A DNA stretch of 60,088 nt, from the NCBI GenBank assembly GCA_023436395.1, contig JAEZJJ010000118.1, positions 1 through 60,088 on the forward strand, in the 5' to 3' direction. Positions 8,525 to 17,284 of the stretch are shown one piece after another. This stretch comes from Bacillota bacterium (lineage in GTDB: Bacteria; Bacillota; Clostridia; Lachnospirales; Cellulosilyticaceae). Every line of letters starts with the position of its first letter. Position 1 is the first letter of the stretch. A program made the translations under genes and the position numbers. Below the pieces are notes generated by a model. The model was not told the DNA's origin and did no database searches. It worked only from the letters and a program-made list of their open reading frames with translations.

Positions 8525-8730
8525 GAATTTAGCTAATACCAAAAGCAACAAGAAAAGACAGTAAGCAAAAGAAATAGAAATAAAAATAGCTTGTTCCCCA
8601 ACATGCGTTTATTTACTATGCCTTTTAAGTATACTTTAAGCTACACAACTATTATAATACATCTAATATACGCTACTGTCAATATTTTTAGCTAAAAAAC
8701 AAAACAATTATTTTGAGAAAGGGTGATAGT
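8525..8730. other. Switch region between repressor and antirepressor
   Basis: Non-coding. Besides the leftward promoter it contains the 10-bp palindrome AAGTATACTT at about 8627-8636. I see no other gene or RNA here. Confidence 0.4.
8654..8682 (-). promoter_or_regulatory. Leftward promoter for repressor operon
   Basis: On the minus strand TTGACA (8682-8677), 17-bp spacer, TATTAT (8659-8654). It would produce a ~200-base leader before the repressor. It faces the rightward promoter at 8496, so their transcripts overlap by ~110 bases. Confidence 0.6.
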
Positions 8731-9399
8731 GTGAATCAGCTTGCAACGATTAATAATGCTGAACTAGAAGTAAAAGAGTATAAAGGACAACGTGTAGTTA
8801 CTTTTAAGGATATTGACTTAGTTCATGACAGGGCAGATGGAACAGCGAAAAGGAACTTCAATCAAAACAAGGACAAATTCATTGATGGTGAAGATTATTT
8901 CTTTGTAAAGCCTAAAGATGTTGAGAGGTACGAAATTCGTACGTCCGAGATTAACAACTCAGGAACATATCTAATTACGCAACAAGGTTACCTAATGTTA
9001 GTAAAATCATTTACAGACGATTTATCATGGCAAGTTCAAAGGCAGTTAGTCAATAACTATTTCAATAATGGAATGACTTTAGAAACAGTATTTAATCTAT
9101 TTAAAGACTTCCAAGCTAAAATTAGTCTCAAGGTTGAAGAACTAGCAGAGCAAGGCAAGGAAAATCACAGACCAAGTCATAAGACAAAATTAGACTTCAA
9201 CAATGCTATTAAGTCGTACTCACTTTGCAAAGGTGATGAAGTTGTTCTAAAAGGATTGACTTTGGAATACTTTAACGCTGATAAGTGGGAAGATATTCCT
9301 TATGATAAAAAAACAGAAGTAATTAAGTACATAAGAAAAACTGCAGAAGAAATGGGAATGATTGTTCAACAAAGTTTATTTGATAGAGAGGTGAATTAA
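8731..9399 (+). CDS. ORF6N-domain protein (antirepressor-like)
   Basis: 222 residues from GTG 8731, chosen for GAAAGGGTGATAGT upstream. Residues ~10-110 match the ORF6N domain found at the N-terminus of phage antirepressors (VTFKDIDLVHDRADGTAKRNFNQNK, then GTYLITQQGYLMLVKSF). The remaining half has no clear domain. First gene of the rightward early operon, the usual place for an antirepressor that antagonises the XRE repressor. Not recognised beyond the family level. Confidence 0.78.
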   Translation: MNQLATINNAELEVKEYKGQRVVTFKDIDLVHDRADGTAKRNFNQNKDKFIDGEDYFFVKPKDVERYEIRTSEINNSGTYLITQQGYLMLVKSFTDDLSWQVQRQLVNNYFNNGMTLETVFNLFKDFQAKISLKVEELAEQGKENHRPSHKTKLDFNNAIKSYSLCKGDEVVLKGLTLEYFNADKWEDIPYDKKTEVIKYIRKTAEEMGMIVQQSLFDREVN

Positions 9400-9400
9400 T

Positions 9401-9607
9401 ATGCCAAGAAGAGTTAAATACACACCTTTTGGTAAAGAGGTTGAAAAAGCATTAATTGATAAAGATATGGATAAAGGTGAACTAGCTAAAGCTGTAGGAA
9501 TATCACAACCATATTTAACAGACATTCTTAAGGGTACTAGGAATGGTACTGAAAGAAAAAGACAAATAGCTGAATATCTTAATCTTGATTTAGTTGTATG
9601 TAAGTAG
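9401..9607 (+). CDS. Small XRE helix-turn-helix protein (Cro-like)
   Basis: 68 residues with one helix-turn-helix (DKGELAKAVGISQPYLTDILKG). ATG follows GAGGTGAAT and overlaps no gene; it starts 2 bases after the upstream stop. By size and position in the early operon it may act as Cro, repressing the repressor promoter. Confidence 0.75.
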   Translation: MPRRVKYTPFGKEVEKALIDKDMDKGELAKAVGISQPYLTDILKGTRNGTERKRQIAEYLNLDLVVCK

Positions 9608-9616
9608 GTGATGAAT

Positions 9617-9877
9617 ATGACAAAAAAAGAAGAAGAGCGACTATTAAAGAAAGTAAATCAATTAGAAAAAGCAGTAGCAAAACTTCAAGAAGCCTTTGAA
9701 AACAACAAGATTGAAAAAAGCTTCTATACAGTTAGAGAAGTAGCTGAAATGTTACACAGAACACCAAGAGCTATCTACAACATGATTGATCGCGGTGAAT
9801 TAGACACCGTAAAGCTTGGAGGAATAAAGATTAAAGGTGACAGTCTTAATGAATTATTGAAAGGAGAAACAGCATGA
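9617..9877 (+). CDS. MerR/excisionase-like helix-turn-helix protein
   Basis: 86 residues from ATG 9617, selected because AGGTGATGAAT precedes it. A coiled coil (residues ~5-35) leads to a winged-helix of the excisionase/MerR type: FYTVREVAEMLHRTPRAIYN then GELDTVKLGGIKI. Could be an excisionase directing int, or an early regulator. The stop overlaps the next gene by 4 bases. Confidence 0.7.
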   Translation: MTKKEEERLLKKVNQLEKAVAKLQEAFENNKIEKSFYTVREVAEMLHRTPRAIYNMIDRGELDTVKLGGIKIKGDSLNELLKGETA

Positions 9878-10722
9878 ATAACCAAATGAGTAGTGCATTA
9901 GCGCAAGGAGATCAAATACCAGTTGTTTTAAATGGTGCCGATGGACAAGCAGGCATTAGCATTACAAGTGTAGAACTAACACAATTGATTAATACTTTTA
10001 GAAAAGAAGAAAGTAATGAAACAGAAAAACAACATAAAGAATTAATGAGAGATATAAGAAAAGAGATTGAGGTATTAGAAAGTGTCGGAATTAACCAGAG
10101 CAATTTTGCGCTCGTTAAATATACGGATAAAAAAGGGGAAACAAGACCTTGCTACTCACTAAATAAAGCTGGTGTATTGCAAATGCTAAATAAAGAATCT
10201 GCTGTAGTTAGATATAAGACAGTGCAGTACATAGAGAGGCTAGAAAAAGAAAAACAACCTCAATTAATGAGTATGGAAGATATCATTATCTATCAGATGC
10301 AACAATCTAAGATGTTGAAAGAACAGGTGGAGCAAACTAAAACAGTGGCTATTGAAGCTAAAGAACAGGCAGAGCAAGCTAATAAGCAAATGGAAATTGT
10401 TAAAGATGCCATGTTACTAGATCACGATAGTTGGAGGAAAGATTGTAATAACATCATTAATAAAATAGCTAAACAACGTGGTGGAAGCGTAGAAGCCTAT
10501 AAAGAGATTAGAGAAGAAATTTACAGATTTGTTGAGCAAAGAGCAGGAGCAAATCTAAAGCAACGTATTACTAATAAGCAAGACAGAATGAGACGTGAAG
10601 GAACTAGCAAGAGTAAGGTAGATAAAGTTTCTCAAATTGATGTAATTGCAGAGGACAAGCGTCTAAAAGAGATCTATATAGCTGTAGTTAAGGAAATGAC
10701 CATCAAATACGGAGTAGCATAG
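9874..10722 (+). CDS. Rha-type / ORF6C antirepressor
   Basis: 282 residues. The N-terminal half resembles the Rha regulatory family (phage proteins that interfere with growth in IHF mutants and act as regulators); a Gln/Glu/Lys-rich coiled linker (~130-175) follows, and the C-terminal ~110 residues (HDSWRKDCNNIINKIAK... YRFVEQRAGANLKQRI) match ORF6C, a domain at the C-terminus of many Firmicute phage antirepressors. Probably a second antirepressor module. The ATGA overlap links it to the gene before. Confidence 0.75.
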   Translation: MNNQMSSALAQGDQIPVVLNGADGQAGISITSVELTQLINTFRKEESNETEKQHKELMRDIRKEIEVLESVGINQSNFALVKYTDKKGETRPCYSLNKAGVLQMLNKESAVVRYKTVQYIERLEKEKQPQLMSMEDIIIYQMQQSKMLKEQVEQTKTVAIEAKEQAEQANKQMEIVKDAMLLDHDSWRKDCNNIINKIAKQRGGSVEAYKEIREEIYRFVEQRAGANLKQRITNKQDRMRREGTSKSKVDKVSQIDVIAEDKRLKEIYIAVVKEMTIKYGVA

Positions 10723-10732
10723 GAGGAAACAT

Positions 10733-10840
10733 ATGAAAGGATTAGTCAAAGATATAGGATTAGCCTTTGCTACAGTTGTTTTAGTAGCCTTGGTGTTCAC
10801 GGTTATATGTTTTATAGATGACTTGGTGGTGCTGCTATGA
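10733..10840 (+). CDS. Short single-span membrane peptide
   Basis: 35 residues with one hydrophobic helix (LAFATVVLVALVFTVICFI). AGGAGG lies 6 bases before ATG 10733, and the stop overlaps the next ATG (ATGA), which supports translation. Function unknown. Confidence 0.6.
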   Translation: MKGLVKDIGLAFATVVLVALVFTVICFIDDLVVLL

Positions 10841-10980
10841 CATGGGGTTACATATTAATTCTATCTGTAGTCTTGATAGTCTCCTGGAAGATAGGACAAC
10901 CTAGGATAGCTAAACGAGAAAGCGCAAAAAGAAAAAGCCTTAAAGTAGCTGCAACTACAAAAAAGGCCCTAAACAAATAA
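10837..10980 (+). CDS. Short membrane protein with basic tail
   Basis: 47 residues: an N-terminal hydrophobic helix (YILILSVVLIVSW) and a Lys/Arg-rich C-terminal half. It overlaps the previous gene by ATGA, so the two are probably co-translated. Function unknown. Confidence 0.55.
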   Translation: MTWGYILILSVVLIVSWKIGQPRIAKRESAKRKSLKVAATTKKALNK

Positions 10981-11019
10981 TTTATAAGAGAAATATAGCA
11001 TAGGAGAGTGATAAATGCA

Positions 11020-11307
11020 ATGAAATATATTACTAGCCTTACAAATAATCTTACCTACAGAGAAACAAATGTTGCTAAATGGGTATTAGACAACATGATG
11101 AAAAGTCGAAAGTATGAGTTTAAGTTTGCAATAGAACAAGGAGCAAAAGAGACATTTACTTGTAATCAAACGGTTATTAACACATTAAGGAAATTAGAAA
11201 TAGCTGAAGCTATACATTATAGAGGTAAAAAGCAAAAGAATGCAACAGTAAGTAGGTTTACAAGGGAAACATTTAATGAACTAGTCAAAGAGTTAGAGGT
11301 GAGGTAA
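11020..11307 (+). CDS. Hypothetical winged-helix-like phage protein
   Basis: 95 residues from ATG 11020; GTG 11008 is in frame but only one base from the AGGAGA, so ATG is preferred. The sequence has alternating helices and a basic C-terminal half (TCNQTVINTLRKLEIAEAIHYRGKKQ) resembling a winged helix. I do not recognise a family. It is in the early operon just before recombination genes. Confidence 0.6.
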   Translation: MKYITSLTNNLTYRETNVAKWVLDNMMKSRKYEFKFAIEQGAKETFTCNQTVINTLRKLEIAEAIHYRGKKQKNATVSRFTRETFNELVKELEVR

Positions 11308-11484
11308 ATGGACCCATGTAGAGTATGTTTTTATTATCCAATGCAATGTGTTGAAATGTGTCCTAATAATAGGCAGTACATAAATGAAGTTGATGAAGAT
11401 ACAGAAATAGTAAAAAGGCAACCGTGGAAGAAAAAGAGAGTATTTAGCAATCAATACAATAAAAACGGAATAAGGAGGTCTTAA
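11308..11484 (+). CDS. Small cysteine-rich protein
   Basis: 58 residues with four Cys in the first 18 positions (CRVC, MQC, EMC), likely one zinc site, followed by a basic tail. ATG 11308 follows GAGGTGAGGTAA. The next gene starts 3 bases after the stop, with its own AAGGAGG inside this gene. Function unknown. Confidence 0.6.
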   Translation: MDPCRVCFYYPMQCVEMCPNNRQYINEVDEDTEIVKRQPWKKKRVFSNQYNKNGIRRS

Positions 11485-11487
11485 TCA

Positions 11488-13104
11488 ATGAAGATTAAGC
11501 GTTTAGAAATTAAAAATTTCATAGGAGTTAATGAATTAAATTGGACACCAAAGACTGGAGTAAATGTTCTAAAAGGTAGAAAAGCAGAGGGAAAAACCTC
11601 TATATTAGAAGCCATTGAAAAGGCATTCACAAACATTAGTAGACGTTCTGAGGTTGTAAGACATGGAGAAGAAGAAGCTACCCTATATGTAGAAACTGAC
11701 AATGGGATTGAAATTGATAGAAGGATTAGAACCGAGAAATCAGACTATTTCAAGGTTAAAGGTGAAGGTGCTAATTCTACAGAGGGATTCTTAAGACAAT
11801 TTGTAAGTGGAAACATATTTAGACCTCTTGATTTTGTCAATATGAGTATTAAAGAGCAGACAGAAATTATACTTAACATGATTGAAATTAACTGGTCCAT
11901 AGATGACATTATTAGTTGGTTTGGGGTTGAACCAGATGGCATTAATTTTGAAAAACACGTCCTGCAGGTACTTAAGGATATTGAAGTTAAGTATTACAAG
12001 GAACGTGAGGAAGTAAACAGACAGATCATGACCTTAAAGGTACAATGTGAATCTATTAAAAAAGAGTTACCTGGTAATTATGATGGTGAAGAGTGGAGAG
12101 AAAAGAACATCCAAGAGTATTACAACAAGATTAGCGAAGCTCAAAGTATCAATAACCTAATTGAGAAAGCAGAAGCACTCAAAGAAGGTATTGAAAATAA
12201 GATAGCTGCAATTAATGCTGATGCCGAAAGTCAGAAGACTAAAATTATCTTGAAGTATAAGGAAGAAGAGTCGGACCTTAAGGATATTATGGATCTAGCA
12301 AATAAAAAAATTGTAGATGCTGAAAACTACATAGCAAATGCAGAACAAAGGAAAGAGAACGAAAAGCTTAAACTTGATGAAGCTATGAATAGAGAAATTG
12401 AAGAAATTAAAAACAAATTTAGTTTAATGTTCAAGCAGATTTCAAGTGAAGTTGATGCAGAAGTAGAAGAAAAGAAAGCACTTATTGAAGGTCAAAAAAA
12501 TAAGATCTCTGTAAATGAATCAAAAATTGTTGGACTTCCTGAGAAGAAGGACCTTGAAATTAATGCAATTGATGACCAAACTGTACAAAAAATCGAGACT
12601 GAAAAAACAAAGGTTGGTAATGCTGTAGAGTACTTAGAAAAACATGAAAAGACAGATATTACTCCTCTTCAACAAGAGGCTGATAAGGTAGCTGAAATGC
12701 AAAGCTATCTTAGAGAGTGGGACAGGCTACAAGATATCATTAATGGTACCTTAAGAGAGAAACAGGAGTACAGTGATAGCCTTACTCAAAAGATTAAGGT
12801 TGCTAGGGAAAAACCTTCCGATTTACTTAAAACTCATATACTTCCTATTGAGGGCATTTCAGTTGATGAAAAAGGAAACATCCGTATAGGAGGAACTCTT
12901 CTTGATGGACTAAGTGATGGTGAAAAACTAGAGGTTGCTTTCAAGGTAGCATTACAGCGCATGGGAGAACTAAGGGTAATGTGTATTGATGGATTTGAAA
13001 AACTTAATGAATCAGAGCAAGAAAAGGTGCTTAAGATTTGTGAGGATAATGATATTCAAGCATTTGTAACAATCGTTGATGAAAAAGAATTGGAGGTTAA
13101 ATAA
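11488..13104 (+). CDS. SbcC/SMC-like ATPase (recombination)
   Basis: 538 residues. Walker A GRKAEGKTS at 30-38, a long coiled coil (~140-430), ABC signature LSDGEK at 475-480 and Walker B VMCIDGFE around 497-504. This is the SbcC/RecF-type layout in a shortened phage form. Such proteins work with a nuclease on DNA ends or replication forks; the next three genes include a candidate annealing protein and a RecE/RecB-like nuclease, so a phage recombination module is likely. ATG has AAGGAGG upstream. Confidence 0.85.
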   Translation: MKIKRLEIKNFIGVNELNWTPKTGVNVLKGRKAEGKTSILEAIEKAFTNISRRSEVVRHGEEEATLYVETDNGIEIDRRIRTEKSDYFKVKGEGANSTEGFLRQFVSGNIFRPLDFVNMSIKEQTEIILNMIEINWSIDDIISWFGVEPDGINFEKHVLQVLKDIEVKYYKEREEVNRQIMTLKVQCESIKKELPGNYDGEEWREKNIQEYYNKISEAQSINNLIEKAEALKEGIENKIAAINADAESQKTKIILKYKEEESDLKDIMDLANKKIVDAENYIANAEQRKENEKLKLDEAMNREIEEIKNKFSLMFKQISSEVDAEVEEKKALIEGQKNKISVNESKIVGLPEKKDLEINAIDDQTVQKIETEKTKVGNAVEYLEKHEKTDITPLQQEADKVAEMQSYLREWDRLQDIINGTLREKQEYSDSLTQKIKVAREKPSDLLKTHILPIEGISVDEKGNIRIGGTLLDGLSDGEKLEVAFKVALQRMGELRVMCIDGFEKLNESEQEKVLKICEDNDIQAFVTIVDEKELEVK

Positions 13105-13106
13105 TT

Positions 13107-13982
13107 ATGGAGAATAATTTAGATATTTATAATCAAGGGCAATTATCACAGCAACAAGGTAAAACCGCTACTTCTGAAATGATGGTTACTAGACAGGCTC
13201 AAGAAGTTCAAGCAGCTATGGTGGTAGCAAAGAAATTTCCTCGTGATGAAGTAGATGCATATAACAGAATTTTAAGATCATGTCAAAGAAAAACACTAGC
13301 AGAACAGGCTTGTTATGAATACCCAAGAGGAGGTCAAAAAGTTACTGGACCAAGTATAAGACTAGCCGAAGCATTGGCTCAAAACTGGGGGAATTTGGAT
13401 TACGGAATAATTGAACTAGAACAAAAGAAAGGTGAAAGTCAAGTTATGGCATATGCTTGGGATTTGGAAACAAATACTAGGCAAACAAAAATCTTTCAAG
13501 TACCTCATATAAGAGCAACAAAAAAAGGAAGTTATGAGCTAACTGATCCTAGAGATATATATGAACTTGTCGCAAATCAAGGAGCACGAAGATTAAGGGC
13601 GTGTATCTTAGGTGTTATACCAGGGGATGTTATAGATGCTGCAGTAGATCAATGCATGATTACTATGAAAACCAACAACCAAGAACCATTAATTGATCGT
13701 GTAAGGAAGATGGTTAAGGCATATGAGGATGAATTTTCAGTTACTAAAGAAATGATTGAAAAGTTCTTAGGTTGTAGTAGTGAAGCTTTTAGTGAAAATG
13801 ACTTTGTGAGGTTAAGAAATATTTATAAGTCATTACGTGATGGAATGGCTAAACGTGAGGATTTTTTTGATATACCAACCTCTAAAAGTACAAAATCAAG
13901 TGAGGTAGCCAAGGACCCATTTGCAGAAAAGAAAGAAGATGAACAAATTAGTTTGGATGGTGAAGTTAATGGAACTAAATAG
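13107..13982 (+). CDS. Candidate single-strand annealing recombination protein
   Basis: 291 residues. I do not recognise a named family with certainty. The sequence includes CQRKTLAEQACYEYPRGG, KVTGPSIRLAEALA and a helical C-terminus, followed by an acidic, disordered tail. Proteins like this occur in phages between an SbcC-like ATPase and a RecB-like nuclease, where an annealing protein (RecT/Erf type) is expected. The function is inferred from context only. Its end overlaps the nuclease start by 14 bases. Confidence 0.55.
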   Translation: MENNLDIYNQGQLSQQQGKTATSEMMVTRQAQEVQAAMVVAKKFPRDEVDAYNRILRSCQRKTLAEQACYEYPRGGQKVTGPSIRLAEALAQNWGNLDYGIIELEQKKGESQVMAYAWDLETNTRQTKIFQVPHIRATKKGSYELTDPRDIYELVANQGARRLRACILGVIPGDVIDAAVDQCMITMKTNNQEPLIDRVRKMVKAYEDEFSVTKEMIEKFLGCSSEAFSENDFVRLRNIYKSLRDGMAKREDFFDIPTSKSTKSSEVAKDPFAEKKEDEQISLDGEVNGTK

Positions 13983-14781
13983 AAAAAATTACTTTAGCAA
14001 AGAAGCAGAATCTGTATTTATGGGAAATAGTAGCTTTAAAGCGTGGGATATTCTCCACGCTGGAGGCTGTGAAGCTAGAGAATTAGCCAAGCATAATGGG
14101 GAGTGGCAAGAAAAAGAGAATGATGCATATTTGCTTGGCAGTTATGTTCATGCTTGGAACGAAGGGTCATTAAAGGAATTTATAATTGAGCATCCTGAAA
14201 TGTTCAAGAAAGATGGTTCTATTTACGCTAAATTCGCTCTAGGTGACGTTATGATTAACACCCTTAAGAATGACTCATTAGTAGAAAGATTTCGTGAAGG
14301 CGCTGAGAAAGAATGTATTTTTACAGGACAAATAGGTGGGGTAGATTTCAAGATTCAGATTGATATTCTTAATATTGAAAAAGGGTATTTTGCAGACATA
14401 AAGACAACCAAAAACCTATCTGAATCCTACTACAATGAGCGTACAAAGCGTAGAGAAACATTCATAGATAAATATGATTACTACACCCAAATCGCAATCT
14501 ATGCCGAAATACTACGTCAAAACTTAGGAATGACTACATATTTAGAGCCTTATTTGATTGTAGTAGATAAGCAAGAGGTACCAGATCATGCAATTATTCA
14601 TATGGGTACCAGTTTTATAGAGGACAAACTAGAAGAGATTAAAGGCAGATTACCACGTATTATGGCTGTTAGAAATCTAGTAGAGGAACCTATTGGATGT
14701 GGTAAATGTGATTATTGTAGAAGTAAGAAAAAGGCTGCTGTAATCTCATTAAGTCAGTATGCAGAATCACTTGGATTATAG
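13969..14781 (+). CDS. PD-(D/E)xK exonuclease (RecE/RecB/YqaJ-like)
   Basis: 270 residues from ATG 13969 (GGTGAAGTTA upstream); the open frame extends to 13921 but overlaps the preceding gene more. Active-site type residues are in QIDILNIEKGYFADIKTTKN (D...DxK). The C-terminal CGKCDYC pair looks like part of a metal or Fe-S site as in Cas4/AddB-like nucleases. Likely a 5'-3' exonuclease making single strands for annealing by the upstream protein. Confidence 0.8.
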   Translation: MELNRKNYFSKEAESVFMGNSSFKAWDILHAGGCEARELAKHNGEWQEKENDAYLLGSYVHAWNEGSLKEFIIEHPEMFKKDGSIYAKFALGDVMINTLKNDSLVERFREGAEKECIFTGQIGGVDFKIQIDILNIEKGYFADIKTTKNLSESYYNERTKRRETFIDKYDYYTQIAIYAEILRQNLGMTTYLEPYLIVVDKQEVPDHAIIHMGTSFIEDKLEEIKGRLPRIMAVRNLVEEPIGCGKCDYCRSKKKAAVISLSQYAESLGL

Positions 14782-14789
14782 ATAAGCTT

Positions 14790-14808
14790 GGGGCCAATAC
14801 AAGGCCCC
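14790..14808 (+). other. GC hairpin before the replication initiator
   Basis: GGGGCC (14790-14795) pairs with GGCCCC (14803-14808) over 7 bases, directly followed by TTAAAAGGAGG and the TTG start at 14828. It could stabilise the message or tune translation; there is no T-run. Confidence 0.45.
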
Positions 14809-14827
14809 TTAAAAGGAGGTTAAGGTA

Positions 14828-15670
14828 TTGGCTAGGCCTAAGAAATGTACAGTAGATTATTTCCCACACTATGTAACTGGAAACAGTAGAACAGTATTTA
14901 TACTGGAGCAGAAATACGGAAATGATGGTTATGCATTATGGTTTAAGTTACTTGAATTATTAGCTGTAACAGATGGACATTATGTAGATTTTAATGACCA
15001 TACTGATTTGGAATTTTTTGCAGCTAAAGCAAAAATAGATGCTGATAAAGCAATTGAAATAATAGATCAACTCGCATCACTTAAAGCAATAGATAGGCAG
15101 CTTTGGAAACAAAAAGTAGTATGGTGTCAAAACTTTGTTGACAATTTAAGTGAATTATATGCTCGTAGACGTATTTCTTTACCTCAAAAACCAAATTTAA
15201 ATGAGTTTATGTATGCAGAAACTCCAAGTAGTGAGGGTTTATGTACTACAGAAACACCTAAAGTAAATAAAAGTAGAGTAGAGGAGAGTAAAGAAAAGGA
15301 GAGTAAAGAAGAGAAGAGTAAAGTAAACGTTGTAGGTGTTGTTTCAAATGACTTTTTATTAGTGAAAGACTGCTATGAGAATAATATAGGAATCTTATCA
15401 GGATCCGTAATGGAAATTATTAATTACTACCTTAGTGAAGGAGTAGAGGCAGAGCTTATAAACGAAGCCATTAAAGTAGCTTGTATGAATAATAGAAGGT
15501 CAATGAGTTATGCAGAGGGGGTGCTTAAGAATTGGCTTAAGGATGGGATTAATACAATTGATAGGTATAAATCATCCGTAGTAGAGAAAGAAGCTAATAA
15601 GGGACAATCTAGTGCAAATAATAGTACTGACGACTTCACAGCTTTACTTGAAAGGGGCGCTCCTAAATGA
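14828..15670 (+). CDS. DnaD-like replication initiator (DUF4373 + DnaD)
   Basis: 280 residues from TTG 14828 with AAAAGGAGG upstream. The N-terminal ~110 residues match the DUF4373 winged helix (YFPHYVTGNSRTVFILEQKYGNDGYALWFKLLELL), then a hydrophilic KE-rich linker (~145-170) coded by AGTAAAG-like repeats, then a DnaD C-terminal domain (YLSEGVEAELINEAIKVA... YAEGVLKNWLKDG). Such phage proteins bind the origin and recruit the helicase loader, the next gene. Part of the linker DNA is repeated at 23.4 kb. Confidence 0.85.
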   Translation: MARPKKCTVDYFPHYVTGNSRTVFILEQKYGNDGYALWFKLLELLAVTDGHYVDFNDHTDLEFFAAKAKIDADKAIEIIDQLASLKAIDRQLWKQKVVWCQNFVDNLSELYARRRISLPQKPNLNEFMYAETPSSEGLCTTETPKVNKSRVEESKEKESKEEKSKVNVVGVVSNDFLLVKDCYENNIGILSGSVMEIINYYLSEGVEAELINEAIKVACMNNRRSMSYAEGVLKNWLKDGINTIDRYKSSVVEKEANKGQSSANNSTDDFTALLERGAPK

Positions 15671-16284
15671 TGTATGAAACTTACATAAAATATATGGCCG
15701 TGCTAAGCAAGAATTATAGCAAAAACATATTTAACCCCAAGGATATAGATATGGTTGACCTATGGTTTATGATGCTTGAACACTATGAAGACAGCGTATT
15801 TATAGCAGCTATACAAAAGATAATGCTAAATGAGATATTTGCCCCTAATCTAGCTACAATCTCTAAGTATTGTAGTGAGGTAGCTGCCCCAGTTGAAGTG
15901 GATGATACTGAAGGATGGGGAATAGTTGTTAAGGCAATTAATAAATATGGTTACATGAGAGCAGAAGAAGCTATGAATAGTTTACCTTATACAGTTAGAA
16001 AAGCGGTAGAAAGAGTTGGTGGACTGGAAATGATATGTAGCTGTGAGGAACCAGACGTTATAAGAGGACAATTTAACAGGGCAATGGCTGCTATAAACCA
16101 AGCTGAAAGAACTAGAAGACGTGAAAAGAGTGGATTAATACAAGCACTATCTTTATCAAACGAACAAGAAGAACCGCTTAAACTTGAAAGCAAAGAGTTT
16201 AAAAGAAGTAGCACAAGTGTAATAGAGAATGGTTTACAGCAAATAGATCAAGTTTTGAAAGAATTGGGATTAAGGAGGGCTTAA
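15667..16284 (+). CDS. Helicase loader/inhibitor-like protein (G39P family)
   Basis: 205 residues. The N-terminal ~75 residues (WFMMLEHYEDSVFIAAIQKIMLNEIFAPNLATISKYC) resemble the G39P/DnaI-type helicase loader-inhibitor fold of SPP1-like phages. The C-terminus is charged and partly disordered. ATG overlaps the DnaD stop (ATGA). With the initiator it would load the host replicative helicase at the phage origin; no phage helicase is encoded in the window. Confidence 0.65.
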   Translation: MMYETYIKYMAVLSKNYSKNIFNPKDIDMVDLWFMMLEHYEDSVFIAAIQKIMLNEIFAPNLATISKYCSEVAAPVEVDDTEGWGIVVKAINKYGYMRAEEAMNSLPYTVRKAVERVGGLEMICSCEEPDVIRGQFNRAMAAINQAERTRRREKSGLIQALSLSNEQEEPLKLESKEFKRSSTSVIENGLQQIDQVLKELGLRRA

Positions 16285-16285
16285 A

Positions 16286-16675
16286 TTGACTAATAGCAGA
16301 GCTAAAGGAGCAAGGGGAGAGCGAGAGCTTTCCAACTTGCTTAAGCAATATGGATATAACACAAGGAGGGGTCAACAGTATTGTGGTTCTAATGGTGATG
16401 CTGATGTTGTAGGACTTCCCAATATACATATCGAGTGCAAGAGAGTTGAACATCTTAACCTATATTCAGCTATGGAACAAGCTAAATCTGATGCAAAAGA
16501 ATATGAAACACCGGTAGTAATGCATCGCAAGGACCGTAAAGATTGGTTAGTTACTATGAGTTTAGAGGATTGGATTAAGTATTATGAAAAGCATAATTGT
16601 GCAGATTGTGCTATTTATGATGAGGTGACAGATGAAATGGGAGAGAAACAACTTAGATTTAAGAGTGAGGAGTAA
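16286..16675 (+). CDS. PD-(D/E)xK Holliday junction resolvase-like endonuclease
   Basis: 129 residues from TTG 16286, directly after AAGGAGGGCTTAAA. The layout GARGERELSNLLKQYG, GDADVVGLPNIHIECKRVE (D...ExK) and KDRKDWLVTM matches small archaeal-Hjc-like or phage resolvases. Probably resolves branched replication or recombination intermediates before packaging. Confidence 0.78.
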   Translation: MTNSRAKGARGERELSNLLKQYGYNTRRGQQYCGSNGDADVVGLPNIHIECKRVEHLNLYSAMEQAKSDAKEYETPVVMHRKDRKDWLVTMSLEDWIKYYEKHNCADCAIYDEVTDEMGEKQLRFKSEE

Positions 16676-16680
16676 AGCTT

Positions 16681-16851
16681 ATGGATGAAAAGCAGGTGCA
16701 AGACTTAATCAAATGGGCTGAGGAAGTAGCTAATAAGAGTGACTATAGTGTATTAAGAATACTTGCTCTTCATGGAAAGAAGAATAATGAGCTTAATGAT
16801 TGTGAAAAAGCAAAGGTAGTAGTAGCTAATGAGTTAATCAATGGTACTTAA
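16681..16851 (+). CDS. Hypothetical small protein (56 aa)
   Basis: Helical, charged; ATG follows GTGAGGAGTAAAGCTT and is 5 bases after the upstream stop. No family recognised. Position suggests it belongs to the replication operon. Confidence 0.55.
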   Translation: MDEKQVQDLIKWAEEVANKSDYSVLRILALHGKKNNELNDCEKAKVVVANELINGT

Positions 16852-16880
16852 AAGTTGATTTTGTGAAAGGAGATATTCAA

Positions 16881-17252
16881 TTGGACAATGATTTAATTAT
16901 AAAGCTATTAAAGGCTTTTCCAAAAAGCTATATAAATAAATGCAATGAATGTATCGTACATGAAAAAGCAAACATTTATTTAATATTAGCTAATATAGAA
17001 AATGAAGAACAACTAAAATGTAAAGTGATCGAATGGTTTTCAAGGCCATCATTTAAAAGTTTCCCTTATTCATCCAATAAGGCTAATGATAAGTTTCATA
17101 AATTTATGCTAGAAGGAATCAACGAGTTGCTTGGAACTTCATTTACAAAAGAGGATATGGAAACAATATACACAGAGCTTGGAAATTCTTGCAATCATGA
17201 TAAAACAATTGAATTTGTAAGGTCAGGATATGATTTTAAAGTATTAGAGTAA
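16881..17252 (+). CDS. Hypothetical protein (123 aa)
   Basis: Start taken as TTG 16881, preceded by GAAAGGAGATATTCAA; GTG 16863 is in frame but would contain the ribosome site. Rich in Asn, Lys and Glu and predicted helical, with three Cys. No recognised domain. Lies in the early operon. Confidence 0.55.
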   Translation: MDNDLIIKLLKAFPKSYINKCNECIVHEKANIYLILANIENEEQLKCKVIEWFSRPSFKSFPYSSNKANDKFHKFMLEGINELLGTSFTKEDMETIYTELGNSCNHDKTIEFVRSGYDFKVLE

Positions 17253-17284
17253 ACAAAGTGTTTTTTGGTGAAGAAGGTGAGATA

